Below, piece by piece: positions 1 through 8,458 of a DNA stretch of 64,000 nt. Location of the stretch: positions 248,001 to 312,000 of the forward strand of contig NZ_OAOP01000001.1 in the NCBI RefSeq assembly GCF_900207585.1, given 5' to 3'. Source of the stretch: Bacillus oleivorans. Lineage in GTDB: Bacteria > Bacillota > Bacilli > Bacillales > JC228. Position 1 is the stretch's first letter. Every line of letters starts with the position of its first letter. The notes under the pieces were generated by a model. That model ran no database searches. It was not told the DNA's origin and worked only from the letters and a program-made list of their open reading frames with translations. The position numbers and the translations under genes are program-made.

Positions 1-1
1 G

Positions 2-307
2 GGAATAACTGATGAGCAGGCCGACTACTCATTAATTGGAAGCGAAAAAGAAATCGAGTTATTGAAAAAGCTAGGGGAGTTTCCGCAAGTGATCGCGGAA
101 GCAGCCCTAAGAAGAATTCCGCATCGGATTGCGAACTATATCCAAGACCTGTCTTCTTCGTTCCACAGCTTTTACAATAGCAACAAGGTATTAGACCAAG
201 AAAATCTAGAGGTAAGTAAAGCACGTTTGGCACTAATTAAAGCTGTACAAATTGCACTGCAAAATGCGTTAAAGCTAATAGGGGTTTCGGCTCCAGAGAA
301 AATGTAA
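2..307 (+). CDS. argS: Arginyl-tRNA synthetase, C-terminal end (partial)
   Basis: The window opens inside this reading frame; about 101 codons are visible and the frame is open to the left edge, so the 5' end lies outside. The residues match the C-terminal DALR anticodon-binding domain of ArgS: an [17 protein letters not shown] helix, then FHSFYN, then a long helix ending in [13 protein letters not shown]. The enzyme charges tRNA-Arg in the cytoplasm. In B. subtilis argS lies upstream of the ywj cluster, which agrees with the genes that follow. A TTG at 62 could be mistaken for a start, but it is internal to the domain. A strong terminator follows the stop codon. Confidence 0.93.
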   Translation, partial: GITDEQADYSLIGSEKEIELLKKLGEFPQVIAEAALRRIPHRIANYIQDLSSSFHSFYNSNKVLDQENLEVSKARLALIKAVQIALQNALKLIGVSAPEKM

Positions 308-317
308 GCTCAGATGA

Positions 318-357
318 CCAGGAACAGTAGCAGGATGCTGTTTCTGGTTATTTTTTT
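318..357 (+). terminator. Rho-independent terminator after argS
   Basis: The arms at 318-327 and 338-347 pair over 10 bp with one G-U pair, and a T-rich tract follows. It separates argS from the repeat array. Confidence 0.85.
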
Positions 358-377
358 GGCTGGTGTTTTAAAAGGGA

Positions 378-1060
378 TGATGAGTTCTGATAAACGAGTG
401 CCGAGTTCGGTAAAACGGTTCTGAGTTCGGAAATAGGGTGTTCGAGTTCGGTAAAACGGTTCTGAGTTCGGAAATAAGGCGGCCGAGTTGGGTAAAACAG
501 TTCTGAGTTCGGAAATAAGGCGGCCGAGTTCGGTAAAACGGTTCTGAGTTCGGAAATAGGGTGGCCGAGTTGGGTAAAACAGTTCTGAGTTCGGAAATAA
601 GGCGGCCGAGTTCGGTAAAAAAGTTCTGAGTTCGGAAATAAGGCGGCTGACTTCGGTAAACAGTTCTGAGTTCGGAAATAAGGTGGCCGAGTTCGGTAAA
701 ACAGTTCTGAGTTCGGAAATAAGGCGGCCGACTTCGGTAAAACAGTTCTGAGTTCGGAAATAAGGTGTTCGAGTTCGGTAAAAAAGTTCTGAGTTCAGAA
801 ATAAGGTGGCCGAGTTCGGTAAAACGGTTCTGAGTTCGGAAATAGGGCGGCCGACTTCGGTAAAAAAGTTCTGAGTTCAGAAATAAGGTGGCCGAGTTCG
901 GTAAAACAGTTCTGAGTTCAAAAATAGGGTATTCGACTTCGGTAAAACAGTTCTGACTTCTGAAATAGGAGTCTTGAGTTCGGTTAAATGTTATCTAAGT
1001 TCGGTAAAATCAATCTGAGTTCGTTAAATAGCTTTGAGTTATGAAAAAACGGTTCAAAGT
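378..1060 (+). repeat. Intergenic repeat array 1 (41-bp composite GAGTTCGG repeat)
   Basis: About 15 tandem copies of a composite unit fill most of the 904-bp gap between argS and the XapX-type gene. Each unit joins a half beginning GAGTTCGGTAAAACGG to a half beginning GAGTTCGGAAATAAGG. The word GCCGAG recurs at 482, 523, 564 and 605, an exact 41-bp period; one later unit is 40 bp. Half-units are therefore about 20-21 bp, near two helical turns. Variation is mostly point changes (GAGTTGGG, GACTTCGG, AAAAAG for AAACGG), and the copies after about 970 are the most degraded. A 41-bp period cannot keep a reading frame, so the array is not coding. It does not look like CRISPR because there are no unique spacers. 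Confidence 0.95.
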
Positions 1061-1211
1061 CATGAAAAAACCGCCAATTTTATCATATAAAGCATGCCCT
1101 CATCTGCCTGCCCACCAGCAAAATCCCCGCACATCCTCTCATAAAACCCCCACAAAAAAGGAAACCTATCGTGAAGAACAACAATAGTCATTTAAAACGG
1201 AGGTTTCTGCC

Positions 1212-1391
1212 ATGAAAGAGGTAATTTTAGCACTGCTGACAGGATTTATTGTCGGGATTATTTTTGCCGGGTTCCGCTTGCCGATACCAGCTCCGCCTGC
1301 CTTTGCAGGGGTATCGGGGATTATTGGTATTTATCTCGGTTTTAAAGTGTTTGGCTGGATTAGTCCGATCTTTTTAAACTGGTTTAAATAA
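1212..1391 (+). CDS. Small XapX-domain membrane protein
   Basis: This 59-residue frame starts at ATG 1212 after a clear ribosome binding site (CGGAGG at 1199-1204). It has a hydrophobic N-terminal helix (EVILALLTGFIVGIIFAG), a proline-rich FRLPIPAPPAFAGV turn and a second hydrophobic segment ending in YLGFK. This is the pattern of the XapX family of about 50-60 residue proteins with two short membrane segments, whose function is unknown. It sits alone between array 1 and the minus-strand uvsE gene, with which it converges. The GXXXG-rich helices suggest oligomerisation in the membrane, which is an inference. Confidence 0.8.
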   Translation: MKEVILALLTGFIVGIIFAGFRLPIPAPPAFAGVSGIIGIYLGFKVFGWISPIFLNWFK

Positions 1392-1404
1392 AAACACAAA
1401 TTCC

Positions 1405-2358
1405 TCAAAGCTGAATGGCCCCGCCGCGGATTCTCTTCACCCCTCGGATCCGGCTCAAATCCTCCACTAATTTTAATAGCGCGAGATCTTTTGCCTTTGC
1501 TTCTATCATAATGTCGACATCTTCGCCAAAGTCTTTCAAGAGAGACAACAAAGGCTTGATAAACTCAATATCCAGATAGTCGGCATGCGCCCGGTATTGT
1601 TTTTCAGATTTCGGCGAGGATAAGTGGAGCATAGGTGGAAAGGCATCGTTTTTCCACATGTCAAAAACATAGGGCAATATTTCTTCAATGGAATATCCCC
1701 CAGTATTCGCCATATAGTGATGGTAATCAAACACAAACGGAATCCCTACCTTTTCACATACCTCAATCGTTTCCATCGCATTATACGTTTTATCATCGTT
1801 TTCAAGGGTCATTCTTTGTTTCACCGAATCTGGCAGTTGTTTCATATTATTATAAAATTGCTGAATCGCACTTTCCTTATCTCCGTAAGTCCCGCCAATA
1901 TGAATGTTCATTCTTGCCTCGTCTGCAATTCCCATCGCCTCAAGCATTTTATAGTGATACTTCATATTCTGAACAGCATTTTTCGTTACGGTTTGTTTTG
2001 GACTTGTAAATAAAGTGAACTGGCTGGGGTGAAAGCTAACCCGCAGCCGATGCTTTTTAACGAAATCACCAATTTCCTGCCACTTAAACCTAAAGGGGGT
2101 AATAAAATCCCACAGAACCTCAGGATGAGTCGCAAGCGGGACAAGCGCACTTGAAAAACGATATATTTCAATCCCGTGAGCGACAATGAAATAAAGGATT
2201 CGGAGGGTGTGATCCAGGTTATGGCCCGTAACGGACAAAAGCTTATCCATCCGTTCCTGTACGGGCAATTTCTGAAATCGTGTAAACGTAACGGTTTTGG
2301 AAGGCGTGACATCCCATAGACTTAAACTATTTGCAACAAAACCAAATCGGATAATCAT
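1405..2358 (-). CDS. uvsE: UV damage endonuclease UvsE/UvdE
   Basis: At 317 aa this is the usual length of the UvdE family, TIM-barrel metalloenzymes that nick DNA 5' of UV photoproducts in an alternative excision-repair pathway, known in Bacillus as YwjD. Visible family motifs are HPSQF (110-114), HIGG (153-156), LENDDK (185-190) and DYHH (211-214), which carry the metal-binding His, Glu and Asp residues. It lies 9 bp downstream of the cardiolipin synthase gene on the same strand, the same pairing as ywjD-ywjE in B. subtilis. In B. subtilis this repair enzyme matters for spore UV resistance, which fits a spore former. Confidence 0.95.
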   Translation of the reverse strand: MIIRFGFVANSLSLWDVTPSKTVTFTRFQKLPVQERMDKLLSVTGHNLDHTLRILYFIVAHGIEIYRFSSALVPLATHPEVLWDFITPFRFKWQEIGDFVKKHRLRVSFHPSQFTLFTSPKQTVTKNAVQNMKYHYKMLEAMGIADEARMNIHIGGTYGDKESAIQQFYNNMKQLPDSVKQRMTLENDDKTYNAMETIEVCEKVGIPFVFDYHHYMANTGGYSIEEILPYVFDMWKNDAFPPMLHLSSPKSEKQYRAHADYLDIEFIKPLLSLLKDFGEDVDIMIEAKAKDLALLKLVEDLSRIRGVKRIRGGAIQL

Positions 2359-2367
2359 GATAGCTCC

Positions 2368-3567
2368 TTAAAGAAAATGAGAGATAGATTGGGCAATCCA
2401 TTCTTTGCAGTTGCGGAAAAAATTAGGCTGATTTAATTGCCTAAGTGTTAGCCGGCTGGAATGACTAATATCCTGAAGCAAAAGGCTTTTAGCATGAGCA
2501 ACAACAGTAGGGTCATATATATAACAATTGAGTTCATGATTTAAAAACAAACTCCGGTTATCAAAATTAGCGGTTCCGATATCGCAATCCGAGTCATCTC
2601 TTATCAAGATTTTGGCATGGAAAAAGCCGGTCTCAAATTGGTATACGTGAGCCCCTTTTTTTAACAGCTTTCGAAAGTAAGGATACGAAGCTTCCTGGAC
2701 AAGTGCATGGTCACTAAGTTTTGGAACAACAATCGTAATTTCGACTCCTCTGTCTAATGCATCTGATAGGGCATCAAATAAAGGAGCGCTGGGAACAAAA
2801 TAGGGAGAACCAATATAAAATGATCTCTTAGCGCCATTGATAAAGCGTATATAAATCGCTTCAAGCTCAACCCCCTCTGTCGCAGAAAAGCGGTGTTGGG
2901 ACGTACCCTTCGGCAGCGGAGGAAAATATCGTGGATCTTTCTTCACTTTTTCCTTTGTCGCTAATGTCCAATCTGCTAAAAACTGCATTTGTAAATCATG
3001 AACACCTTCACCTTGGAGTTTCAAATGATAATCGCGCCATGGAGATAGCTTTGGATCTCCGCCAATATATTCCTTTCCAATGTTATACCCGCCAACATAC
3101 CCCGCTTTTCCGTCAATCACGGTAATTTTGCGATGGTTTCTTTTTTGCAGGGTATAAAAGAAAAAAGGAAATCGCGGAACATGGCAAAAGGCAAACTGAA
3201 CATGATTCCTCTTTAACTTTTCCCTATAATTTCGTTTGAAACCGAAGCTTCCAATCCAGTCCAATAACAGTCGGACTTCTACACCAGATTTGGCTTTATC
3301 CTCTAAAATCTGCAAAAATCTCTCACTAAAGGCATCATTTTGTACGATGTAAAACAGCACATGGATATGATCGGTGGCAGTTTCTAGCTCCTTAAATAGG
3401 TCTTCGAACAAATCGGTTCCATCTGTAAAGATACGTATATCGCTTTTCCGCTCAGGAAAATTTAATTTTTTTAGCTCTTTTACATGACGTTTTCGTCCAT
3501 ATGTAAAGTCAAGATACAGCCATAGACATATCAGTACCAGGATAAAGAATAGGATAGAAAAGATCAT
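2368..3567 (-). CDS. ywjE: Cardiolipin synthase-like phospholipase D family protein
   Basis: The 399-aa protein has one N-terminal membrane segment (residues about 2-20) and two HKD phospholipase D motifs: HRKITVID (H145, K147, D152) and HAKILIRD (H317, K319, D324). Each is followed by the usual G(Y/T)xN(F/I) context. Such enzymes join two phosphatidylglycerols to make cardiolipin at the membrane. Only one transmembrane helix is seen, whereas the main ClsA type has two, so it matches the minor synthase YwjE. It is probably the first gene of a two-gene operon with uvsE. Its activity could also be broader phosphatidyl transfer. Confidence 0.9.
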   Translation of the reverse strand: MIFSILFFILVLICLWLYLDFTYGRKRHVKELKKLNFPERKSDIRIFTDGTDLFEDLFKELETATDHIHVLFYIVQNDAFSERFLQILEDKAKSGVEVRLLLDWIGSFGFKRNYREKLKRNHVQFAFCHVPRFPFFFYTLQKRNHRKITVIDGKAGYVGGYNIGKEYIGGDPKLSPWRDYHLKLQGEGVHDLQMQFLADWTLATKEKVKKDPRYFPPLPKGTSQHRFSATEGVELEAIYIRFINGAKRSFYIGSPYFVPSAPLFDALSDALDRGVEITIVVPKLSDHALVQEASYPYFRKLLKKGAHVYQFETGFFHAKILIRDDSDCDIGTANFDNRSLFLNHELNCYIYDPTVVAHAKSLLLQDISHSSRLTLRQLNQPNFFRNCKEWIAQSISHFL

Positions 3568-3735
3568 GTATGAAAGCTCCTCTTTTTCTGGTCTTAAGGC
3601 TTTACGTAGTATTCCCGAAACGCAACAAAATAAGCGAAATAAGAGAGTGAGTAAAAAGGATGAAACCGATGCACAAACATACTTTAAAGGGACAAATTTA
3701 GAATGAAAATCATGATAAAAGTATCAAAAGACATA

Positions 3736-3763
3736 TTGACTGAATGCTCATTCATTATATAAT
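3736..3763 (+). promoter_or_regulatory. Sigma-A promoter of fadF with an embedded FadR-type operator
   Basis: A -35 TTGACT (3736-3741) and a -10 TATAAT (3758-3763) are separated by 16 bp. The spacer is largely filled by TGAATGCTCATTCATT (3741-3756), a close match to the palindromic Bacillus FadR operator (TGAATGA...TCATTCA). A repressor bound here would block RNA polymerase, so fadF should be derepressed by long-chain acyl-CoA as in B. subtilis. Confidence 0.85.
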
Positions 3764-3825
3764 AGTGGTAAGGATTCAGAAAATTTATTGTTTTTCATAC
3801 AAAGAGAAGAAAGGGGAGGGGACGC

Positions 3826-5937
3826 ATGACACCATTATTATGGGTGAACTTTGCTGCATTTTTAATTGTAACCGCTTACGCAGTAAGCCTCTTTGTATAC
3901 GTTGTTAAAACTCGAATTGCTTATATTCGATTAGGGAAAAAGGTAGAATTCGATCAGCGCCTAAAAGAAAGACTTGAAAAAATTTGGGTCAATGTGTTTG
4001 GACAAAAGAAGCTATTAAAGGATAAGAAAAGCGGAATCATTCACGTTATGTTTTTCTATGGATTTATCCTTGTCCAATTTGGAGCGATTGATTTTATCTG
4101 GAAGGGAATTGCACCTGGATCTCATCTTCCGCTAGGACCTTTATATCCAGGTTTTACGTTCTTTCAAGAACTAGTGACATTTATGATTTTAGTGGCCGTT
4201 GTCTGGGCTTTCTATCGTCGATACATTGAAAAGCTTGTCCGATTAAAAAGGGGTTTTAAATCAGGACTTGTTCTTATCTTTATTGGGGGTCTCATGCTTT
4301 CTGTTCTATTTGGAAATGGAATGGGCATGATCTGGCACGGATATGAGGCAGCTTGGACTGAGCCGATTGCAACGTTAATTGCCCTCAGCTTTTCTTGGGT
4401 GGGTGAAACAGCCGCAGTTGTCCTGTTCTATATCGCATGGTGGATTCACCTCTTGTTCTTGCTGGCTTTCTTAGTTTATGTACCGCAATCAAAGCATGCT
4501 CACTTAATCGCAGGACCAGCCAACGTCTTTCTAAACAGGCTGGAACAGCCTGGCAAGCTTGCCAAAATCAATTTTGAAGATGAAACGCAAGAAACATTTG
4601 GGGTAGGAAAAATACAAGATTTTACACAGAAACAGCTTGTCGACCTTTACGCATGTGTAGAATGTGGCCGCTGTACCAATATGTGTCCGGCAACAGGAAC
4701 CGGCAAAATGCTGTCACCGATGGATTTAATCACAAAGCTGCGTGATCATTTAACAAACACGGGAGCCGCCATAACATCGAAGCAGCCATGGGTTCCTGCC
4801 TATGCCTTTTCGAATACATTAGGAAATCAGCTGGCAGTAGCCTCAGCAGGAGCCGGGGCTAATGAGTCCGCAGCTGCAGCTGAATATAACCCAAGTTTGA
4901 TTGGCGATGTCATCACTGAAGAGGAAATTTGGGCTTGTACGACTTGCCGAAATTGCGAGGACCAATGCCCAGTCATGAATGAGCACGTCGATAAAATTAT
5001 CGATTTAAGACGTTACCTCGTTTTAACAGAGGGGCGGATGAATCCGGATGCACAGCGCGCGATGCAAAATATTGAGCGCCAAGGAAATCCATGGGGCTTA
5101 AATCGAAAAGAAAGAGAAAATTGGCGTGAAGCACGGGAAGATGTCCATATTCCAACTGTGAAGGAAATGAAGAAATCCGGAGAAGAGTTCGAGTACTTAT
5201 TCTGGGTTGGTTCCATGGGTTCGTTTGATAATCGCAGTCAAAAAATCGCTTTATCCTTTGCTAAGCTTTTAAATCAAGCTGGCGTTAAGTTTGCGATTCT
5301 AGGTAACAAGGAAAAGAACTCTGGCGATACACCGCGCAGGCTCGGAAACGAGTTCCTCTTCCAGGAACTTGCAGCAAACAACATCGAAGAATTCGAGAAA
5401 AATGAGGTTAAAAAGATCGTTACTACCGATCCGCATGCTTATAACATTTTTAAAAATGAATACCCTGACTTTGGTTTAACAGCAGAGGTTTATCACCATA
5501 CAGAGGTTCTTGCTCAGCTAGTCAAAGAAGGAAGACTTACGCCGAAGTATGAAGTTCAGGAAACGATCACCTTCCACGACTCCTGCTATTTAGGGCGTTA
5601 CAACGAAGTATATGACCCGCCGCGCGAAATTTTAAAATCGATTCCTGGCGTTACGCTGGTCGAGATGGAGAGAAACCGTGAACGGGGAATGTGCTGCGGA
5701 GCAGGTGGAGGATTAATGTGGATGGAGGAAGAAACCGGGCACCGGGTCAATGTTGCCCGGACAGAACAGGCACTGGCAGTTTCACCATCCGTAATCAGCT
5801 CCGGATGTCCATACTGTTTGACGATGCTTTCAGATGGAACGAAAGCAAAAGAAGTAGAAGACTCAGTTGGAACATATGACGTAGCAGAAATTTTAGAAAG
5901 AGCTGTCTGCGGCGAAGCGTCTCAGCTGGTTTCATAA
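3826..5937 (+). CDS. fadF: FadF-type membrane iron-sulfur oxidoreductase
   Basis: The 703-aa protein has an N-terminal membrane part with several helices (residues about 8-220, resembling the nitrate reductase gamma/HdrE cytochrome fold). Next come two 4Fe-4S clusters, CVECGRC...C (Cys 277, 280, 283, 287) and CTTCRNC...C (Cys 371, 374, 377, 381), and then two cysteine-rich CCG domains with HDSCYLGR and MCCGAGGG (Cys 623-624). The family is thought to pass electrons from acyl-CoA dehydrogenases, via ETF, to the quinone pool. The adjacent fatty-acid genes and the FadR-type box in the promoter support a beta-oxidation role. The ribosome binding site GGGGAGGGG precedes ATG 3826. Confidence 0.93.
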   Translation: MTPLLWVNFAAFLIVTAYAVSLFVYVVKTRIAYIRLGKKVEFDQRLKERLEKIWVNVFGQKKLLKDKKSGIIHVMFFYGFILVQFGAIDFIWKGIAPGSHLPLGPLYPGFTFFQELVTFMILVAVVWAFYRRYIEKLVRLKRGFKSGLVLIFIGGLMLSVLFGNGMGMIWHGYEAAWTEPIATLIALSFSWVGETAAVVLFYIAWWIHLLFLLAFLVYVPQSKHAHLIAGPANVFLNRLEQPGKLAKINFEDETQETFGVGKIQDFTQKQLVDLYACVECGRCTNMCPATGTGKMLSPMDLITKLRDHLTNTGAAITSKQPWVPAYAFSNTLGNQLAVASAGAGANESAAAAEYNPSLIGDVITEEEIWACTTCRNCEDQCPVMNEHVDKIIDLRRYLVLTEGRMNPDAQRAMQNIERQGNPWGLNRKERENWREAREDVHIPTVKEMKKSGEEFEYLFWVGSMGSFDNRSQKIALSFAKLLNQAGVKFAILGNKEKNSGDTPRRLGNEFLFQELAANNIEEFEKNEVKKIVTTDPHAYNIFKNEYPDFGLTAEVYHHTEVLAQLVKEGRLTPKYEVQETITFHDSCYLGRYNEVYDPPREILKSIPGVTLVEMERNRERGMCCGAGGGLMWMEEETGHRVNVARTEQALAVSPSVISSGCPYCLTMLSDGTKAKEVEDSVGTYDVAEILERAVCGEASQLVS

Positions 5938-5988
5938 AGGGATTTTTGGGGGGAGATTCATTTCTTCTCCTCCTATTTCATATTAAAT

Positions 5989-6002
5989 AGTAAGCGTTTC
6001 CA
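5989..6002 (+). promoter_or_regulatory. Possible cre (CcpA) site
   Basis: AGTAAGCGTTTCCA matches the catabolite-responsive element consensus at 12 of 14 positions, including the central CG. Fatty-acid degradation is catabolite repressed in Bacillus, so the location upstream of the thiolase operon makes sense. It is only a sequence match. Confidence 0.4.
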
Positions 6003-6043
6003 TTTTGAGTTCAACATGAACTCGCTTCTTTTTACACCTGTCT

Positions 6044-6061
6044 TGAGCGAGCGTTCAGTCA
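6044..6061 (+). promoter_or_regulatory. FadR-like operator upstream of the thiolase operon
   Basis: TGAGCGAGCGTTCAGTCA has the TGAnnGA...TCAnTCA half-site pattern of a FadR box with a central GC. It lies about 300 bp before the thiolase gene and suggests co-regulation with fadF. No convincing promoter was identified next to it. Confidence 0.5.
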
Positions 6062-6119
6062 AAACCTAAATAATGGGGTACATTCCCTTCTGCAAGTTTC
6101 TATGTATCGTATCTCGGAC

Positions 6120-6298
6120 CGGACATAGGATCCGTTATTTCATGAAAATCAAGGTGATCCGAGGGGTTCGCGGACATTAGATCAGTTATTTAAGCTTTTT
6201 TATAAAAAAATGCCCTTATTTACACCAAATAACGGAACCAGTGTCCGCTCAGTTTAAAAAAACCCTGCTTTTTAGATGAATAACGGAACCAATGTCCG
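6120..6298. repeat. Four-copy nested inverted repeat (21-bp word)
   Basis: Most of the remaining 420-bp gap between fadF and the thiolase gene is this structure. A 21-bp word, CGGACA followed by CCGTTATTT-like sequence, occurs at 6120-6140 and 6171-6191. Its reverse complement, AATAACGGAACC..TGTCCG, occurs at 6227-6247 and 6278-6298. Both direct pairs are offset by exactly 51 bp, so the block is symmetrical about position 6209. It may be a palindromic intergenic element. Confidence 0.85.
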
Positions 6299-6357
6299 TG
6301 TAACACCATGATTGCCATAAAAATTTACAAAACCAACTAAATAAGGAGTGGAGAAAA

Positions 6358-7545
6358 ATGAAAACGGTAATTTTGGATGGGGCAAGAACACCAATTGGAA
6401 AGCTTGGAGGAGCTATTAGTACGCTGACCGCCTCCGAATTAGGCGGGATTGCTATTAAGGAAGCCCTTAATCGGAGTCAGGTCAGACCCGAAGAAGTAGG
6501 GACAGTCATGATGGGATCTGTATTGCAAGGAGGGCAGGGCCAATTGCCATCGCGGCAGGCAGCCCGCTACGCCGGTCTTCCATGGGAAGTCAAAACCGAA
6601 ACGATCAACAAAGTCTGTGCTTCTGGAATGAGGAGCGTTACACTTGGAGACCAGCTAATCCGCCTAGGGGAAGAGGAGACAATCGTTGCGGGCGGTATGG
6701 AGTCGATGAGTCATGCTCCCTATATATTAACGAAAGCACGCTTTGGCTATCGCATGGGTGATGCACCTATAAAAGATTTAATGATTCATGACGGCTTAAC
6801 TTGCAGCTTTACCGGCGTCCATATGGGAACCTACGGCAATAGTACTGCGACCGAGTTTAATATTTCGAGAGAAGAACAGGATGCCTGGGCGCTAAGAAGC
6901 CATCAGCGTGCAGTAGCTGCGACTAAGAATGGAATTTTACAAGAAGAAATCGTTGCGGTTGAGATTCCGCAAAAGCGCGGAGAAGCCATAAAAGTAACAG
7001 AAGATGAATCTCCGCGGGCTGATACGTCCTATGAAAAGCTGTCCAAATTAAATCCAGTGTTTGACAGGGCGGGAACGATTACGGCAGGCAACGCTCCAGG
7101 AGTGAACGACGGTGCTTGTGCAATGGTACTGATGAGCGAAGAAAAAGCGAAGCAGGAAGGACGGACTCCACTTGCTTACATTATTGCTCATACAGCGCTA
7201 GCAGCAGAAGCAAAGGATTTTCCAAAAACACCGGGTCTTGTCATCAATCAGCTTCTAGAAAAAACGGGAAAAAAAGTGGCTGAAATAGATTTATTCGAAA
7301 TTAACGAGGCCTTTGCAGCCGTTACATTAGCGAGCAAACAAATCGCAGGACTAGACGAAGACAAGATTAATGTTAACGGCGGGGCCGTCGCACTTGGCCA
7401 TCCGATTGGGGCGAGCGGTGCAAGAATCATTTTAACACTGGCCTATGAGCTTAAAAGACGCGGCGGTGGCATCGGGATTGCTGCGATTTGCTCGGGCGGC
7501 GGTCAGGGAGATGCAGTTATGATCGAAGTTCCTAAAACAAAATAA
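6358..7545 (+). CDS. Acetyl-CoA acetyltransferase / 3-ketoacyl-CoA thiolase
   Basis: The 395-aa frame is full length for a thiolase. The active-site cysteine lies in NKVCASGM (Cys87), the base-region histidine in GHPIGASG (His348) and the second catalytic cysteine in ICSGGGQG (Cys378); NEAFAA is also present. It cleaves 3-ketoacyl-CoA with CoA, or condenses two acetyl-CoA. It heads a tight cluster with a 3-hydroxyacyl-CoA dehydrogenase and two acyl-CoA dehydrogenases, resembling the B. subtilis mmgABC order. Whether chain preference is acetoacetyl-CoA or longer cannot be read from the sequence. A GGAGTGGAG ribosome binding site precedes ATG 6358. Confidence 0.95.
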   Translation: MKTVILDGARTPIGKLGGAISTLTASELGGIAIKEALNRSQVRPEEVGTVMMGSVLQGGQGQLPSRQAARYAGLPWEVKTETINKVCASGMRSVTLGDQLIRLGEEETIVAGGMESMSHAPYILTKARFGYRMGDAPIKDLMIHDGLTCSFTGVHMGTYGNSTATEFNISREEQDAWALRSHQRAVAATKNGILQEEIVAVEIPQKRGEAIKVTEDESPRADTSYEKLSKLNPVFDRAGTITAGNAPGVNDGACAMVLMSEEKAKQEGRTPLAYIIAHTALAAEAKDFPKTPGLVINQLLEKTGKKVAEIDLFEINEAFAAVTLASKQIAGLDEDKINVNGGAVALGHPIGASGARIILTLAYELKRRGGGIGIAAICSGGGQGDAVMIEVPKTK

Positions 7546-7572
7546 TAGATTCATAGAGAAGGAGAGTGTCTT

Positions 7573-8427
7573 ATGACAGTTCAAAAGGTAATGGTTGTCG
7601 GAGCCGGACAAATGGGATCTGGTATTGCTCAAGTTTTTGCTCAGTCAGGCTTTCAAGTCATTTTAAATGATATCAAGCAAGAGTTTGTCGAAAGAGGACT
7701 TGGTGTGATTACAAAGAATCTGACGCGCCAGGTTGAGAAAGCAAGAATGACAGAAGCAGATAAATCAGCCATCCTAGCCAGAATTGTGGCCTCAACATCT
7801 TTGGAAGACGCAAAAGACATAGATTTAGTAATTGAAGCAGCGGTTGAAAACATGGAAGTAAAAACCAAAATCTTTTCACAGCTAGATCAGCTGGCACCAG
7901 AGCATGCGGTTCTCGCAAGCAATACCTCCTCTCTTCCAATTACAGAGATTGCCGCTGCGACAAAACGGCCGGAGCAAGTGATCGGGATGCATTTTATGAA
8001 CCCGGTTCCGGTGATGAAGCTTGTTGAAATTATTCGCGGTTTGGCTACAACAGATGAAGTGTACCAAACGATTGAAGATATCACGAAAAAACTGCAAAAA
8101 GTACCGGTAGCCGTCAACGACTTTCCAGGCTTTGTTTCGAACCGTGTCCTTATGCCGATGATAAACGAGGCAATCTATACGCTCTATGAAGGGGTCGCTA
8201 CAAAGGAAGCGATTGATGAAGTAATGAAGCTTGGAATGAATCATCCGATGGGACCCTTGACACTCGCAGATTTTATTGGCTTAGATACGTGCCTCTATAT
8301 TATGGAGACGCTCCATGAAGGCTTTGGCGATGATAAATATCGTCCATGTCCACTCCTCAGAAAATATGTAAAAGCCGGATGGTTAGGCAAGAAAACAGGA
8401 AGAGGTTTCTATACCTATGAGAGCTAG
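7573..8427 (+). CDS. 3-hydroxybutyryl-CoA dehydrogenase
   Basis: At 284 aa this is the single-function short form (Hbd/MmgB). The NAD-binding Rossmann motif GAGQMGSG lies near the N terminus, the catalytic histidine in [15 protein letters not shown] and the downstream [19 protein letters not shown] segment is typical. It oxidises (S)-3-hydroxyacyl-CoA to 3-ketoacyl-CoA, feeding the thiolase encoded just upstream. The gap to the thiolase stop is 27 bp and holds a GAAGGAGAG ribosome binding site. No separate enoyl-CoA hydratase is present in this cluster, so hydration must be supplied from elsewhere. Confidence 0.95.
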   Translation: MTVQKVMVVGAGQMGSGIAQVFAQSGFQVILNDIKQEFVERGLGVITKNLTRQVEKARMTEADKSAILARIVASTSLEDAKDIDLVIEAAVENMEVKTKIFSQLDQLAPEHAVLASNTSSLPITEIAAATKRPEQVIGMHFMNPVPVMKLVEIIRGLATTDEVYQTIEDITKKLQKVPVAVNDFPGFVSNRVLMPMINEAIYTLYEGVATKEAIDEVMKLGMNHPMGPLTLADFIGLDTCLYIMETLHEGFGDDKYRPCPLLRKYVKAGWLGKKTGRGFYTYES

Positions 8428-8458
8428 TTCAGGTGTAATCAATCGCGAGGTGAACAGC

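Noticed and set aside
378-1060. CRISPR array
   Set aside because: Repeats are contiguous with no unique spacers, units are degenerate, and no cas genes are in the window.
1624-2013. Plus-strand frames of about 125-130 residues opposite uvsE
   Set aside because: Shadows of the minus-strand uvsE coding sequence; no start signal and two overlapping versions.
5938-5980. Terminator directly after fadF (GGGGGGAGA..TTCTCCTCC)
   Set aside because: A stem is possible but no T tract follows, so I did not list it as a terminator.
8417-8458. Earlier start for the first acyl-CoA dehydrogenase
   Set aside because: It would overlap the end of the dehydrogenase gene and adds residues not seen in the family; the ATG at 8459 has a good ribosome binding site.
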